Assembly: GCA_015680685.1 (NCBI GenBank)
Contig: MNCI01030336.1
Coordinates: forward strand, 460,571-493,803
From: Gnetum montanum
Lineage: Eukaryota > Streptophyta > Gnetopsida > Gnetales > Gnetaceae
Direction of reading: 5' to 3'
Length of the DNA: 33,233 nucleotides
The position numbers were made by a program, and so were the translations under genes. Positions within the stretch are counted from its first letter, which is position 1. Every line of letters begins with the position of its first letter. Shown piece by piece: positions 32,284-33,233 of this stretch. The notes under the pieces are model-generated. The model was not told the origin of the DNA and ran no database searches. It saw only the letters and a list, made by a program, of their open reading frames with translations.

Positions 32284-32412
32284 TATTTATAGATTTGGCG
32301 ACGGACCACGATATCGCGTACGCGATATCGCAGGGGACGATGCGATATCGTAGGAGATGCGATATCGCGGGGGCCGCGATATCACGTACACGATATTGCG
32401 GCTTGTGCATAT
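32284..32412 (-). promoter_or_regulatory. Element D U3: GATATC palindrome array and TATA
   Basis: Five GATATC words lie between 32310 and 32384. The first two form a perfect 22-base palindrome at 32309-32330 (half-site CGATATCGCGT). Further GCGATATCG words follow, with C/G-rich spacers unlike the AT-rich surroundings. The TATA box is just downstream in the element's direction (32291-32284). This is the best preserved form of the palindromes seen in E1, A and C. Confidence 0.82.
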
Positions 32413-32424
32413 CGCATCTCATCA

Positions 32425-33233
32425 TACCCCCATGACTGAATGAAAACTCATCCTTGAGTTCCTTACAATAATATCGGGAAGGTATAGAATTATTGAGGGG
32501 AATTTAACTAATGGGATGACATGTGAACGGATCATTATTACAAGACTTGAGAAAACTGGTGTTCATGACAACAAATATGAACACCTTATTACAATGACAT
32601 CAGGCCTTTGTTGGCAGCTTGAGAGAAAGAGAGAGATAGAAAGGAGTGTTGCTACTGCCAACGCCAAGATTGTGCCTTCATTGTCCATCCATAAGTGCGC
32701 CATCGATCTTGCTCCTTGCATAGCTGCTTCAGCGCTGCTCCATTCCAAATGTTTGCTCCAAATCCATTCTGTTGTTGTATGATTGCCATCTGCACACACA
32801 ACACAACCATATATTAGCAAGGGTAATTGAATCATTAAGTAAATGATACCTTGCTTCGGTGTAAGTCCATTGGCTAGGTTGTGGTATGGATGATATGGGA
32901 TGACATGTGAACGGATCATTATTACAAGACTTGACAAAACTGGTGTTCATGACAACAAAGATGAACACCTTATTACAATGACATCAGGCCTTTGTTGGCA
33001 GCTTGAGAGAAAGAGAGAGATAGAAAGGAGTGTTGCTGCTGCCAACGCCAAGATTGCACCTTCATTGTCCATTGATAAGTGCGCCATCGATCTTGCTCCT
33101 TGCATAGCTGCTTCAGTGCTGCTCCATTCCAAATGTTTGCTCCAAATCCATTCCGTTGTTGTATGATTGCCATCTGCACACACAACACAACCATATATTA
33201 GCAAGGGTAATTGAATCATTAAGTAAATAATAC
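32425..33233 (-). mobile_element. Element D, 3' noncoding region (runs off the window)
   Basis: The tract CCCCCATGACT at 32427-32437 is followed by the family's GTTCCTTACAATAATATCG block. A 384-base tandem duplication fills the rest. Each copy contains the acceptor-like TGTGTGTGCAG followed by ATGGCA (minus strand; ATG at 32789 and 33173) and, upstream of it, CACAACCTAGCCAATG, both shared with E1 near 14400-14495. Two overlapping minus-strand frames stay open for 70 to over 100 codons here, but no known domain is seen. Confidence 0.75.
32511..33233. repeat. 384-bp tandem duplication
   Basis: ATGGGATGACATGTGAACGG starts at 32511 and again at 32895, and the following sequence stays almost identical to the window edge (339 bases of the second copy visible). 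Only a handful of substitutions separate the copies, so the duplication is recent relative to the other repeats here. Confidence 0.93.

Larger units (their letters stand above)
31402..32424 (-). repeat. Element D, 3' LTR (1,023 bp)
   Basis: It runs from TGATGAGCGGCG (31402) to CTCATCA (32418-32424), with the purine tract directly after it (32427-32437). It is longer than the other LTRs through an internal duplication: TGAGCAATCGATTCCTTGAT (about 31697) recurs as TGAGTAACTGATTCCTTGAC (about 31943). It also holds a 34-base tandem repeat and a TAAA-type microsatellite (32025-32072). TATTTATA lies at 32284-32291. It looks the least decayed of the LTRs, judging by its intact palindromes. Confidence 0.85.

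Noticed and set aside
32516-33166. Plus-strand frames repeated twice
   Set aside because: Antisense to the element's direction; they are duplicated because the DNA is. No domain recognised.

Overview
The window looks like intergenic DNA from a large, repeat-rich plant nuclear genome. Nearly every recognisable coding trace belongs to a transposable element, mostly one family of Ty3/gypsy LTR retrotransposons of the Athila/Tat (non-chromovirus) type, and all of them are broken by stops and frameshifts. I see no intact host gene, rRNA, tRNA or CRISPR array. The host species cannot be named from this sequence. The window has one large assembly gap (15329-15940) and a single N at 29836.

Left flank (1-5597): a decayed Helitron-type protein gene on the minus strand (1046-2581), a tandem array with a 271-bp higher-order unit (2942-3535), a 49-bp duplication (3535-3643), a MITE-like element with about 30-bp terminal inverted repeats (4649-4926), and a tRNA-derived SINE with near-perfect 12-bp target-site duplications (5245-5456).

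Nested retrotransposon pile (5598-33233): the oldest layer is a minus-strand, gag-only element (here A). Its two LTR ends lie at 5598 and 28517. It has been opened by three insertions. E1 (+, 5787 to inside the gap) lies in its 3' LTR and carries LTR, PBS, gag, protease, RT, RNase H, integrase, a long 3' noncoding region and LTR. E2 (+, 18486-25033) lies in its 3' noncoding region and is a second gag-only element with no pol. C (-, from 28701) lies in its 5' LTR. C is itself opened by D (-, from 31402), whose 3' region runs off the window.

All members share LTR termini TGATGAG...CTCATCA, a primer-binding site resembling the tRNA-Asp type, and a purine tract AGTCRTGGGGG next to the LTR; E2 is the exception and lacks this tract at its LTR junction. 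They differ in U3. E1, A, C and D carry GATATC-centred palindromes just upstream of the TATA box, whereas E2 carries a 14-bp tandem array plus a different inverted repeat. Only E1 shows pol domains; A and E2 lack pol at the same place. The simplest reading is an autonomous lineage and a derived non-autonomous gag-only lineage that could have been mobilised in trans. All copies visible here appear dead.
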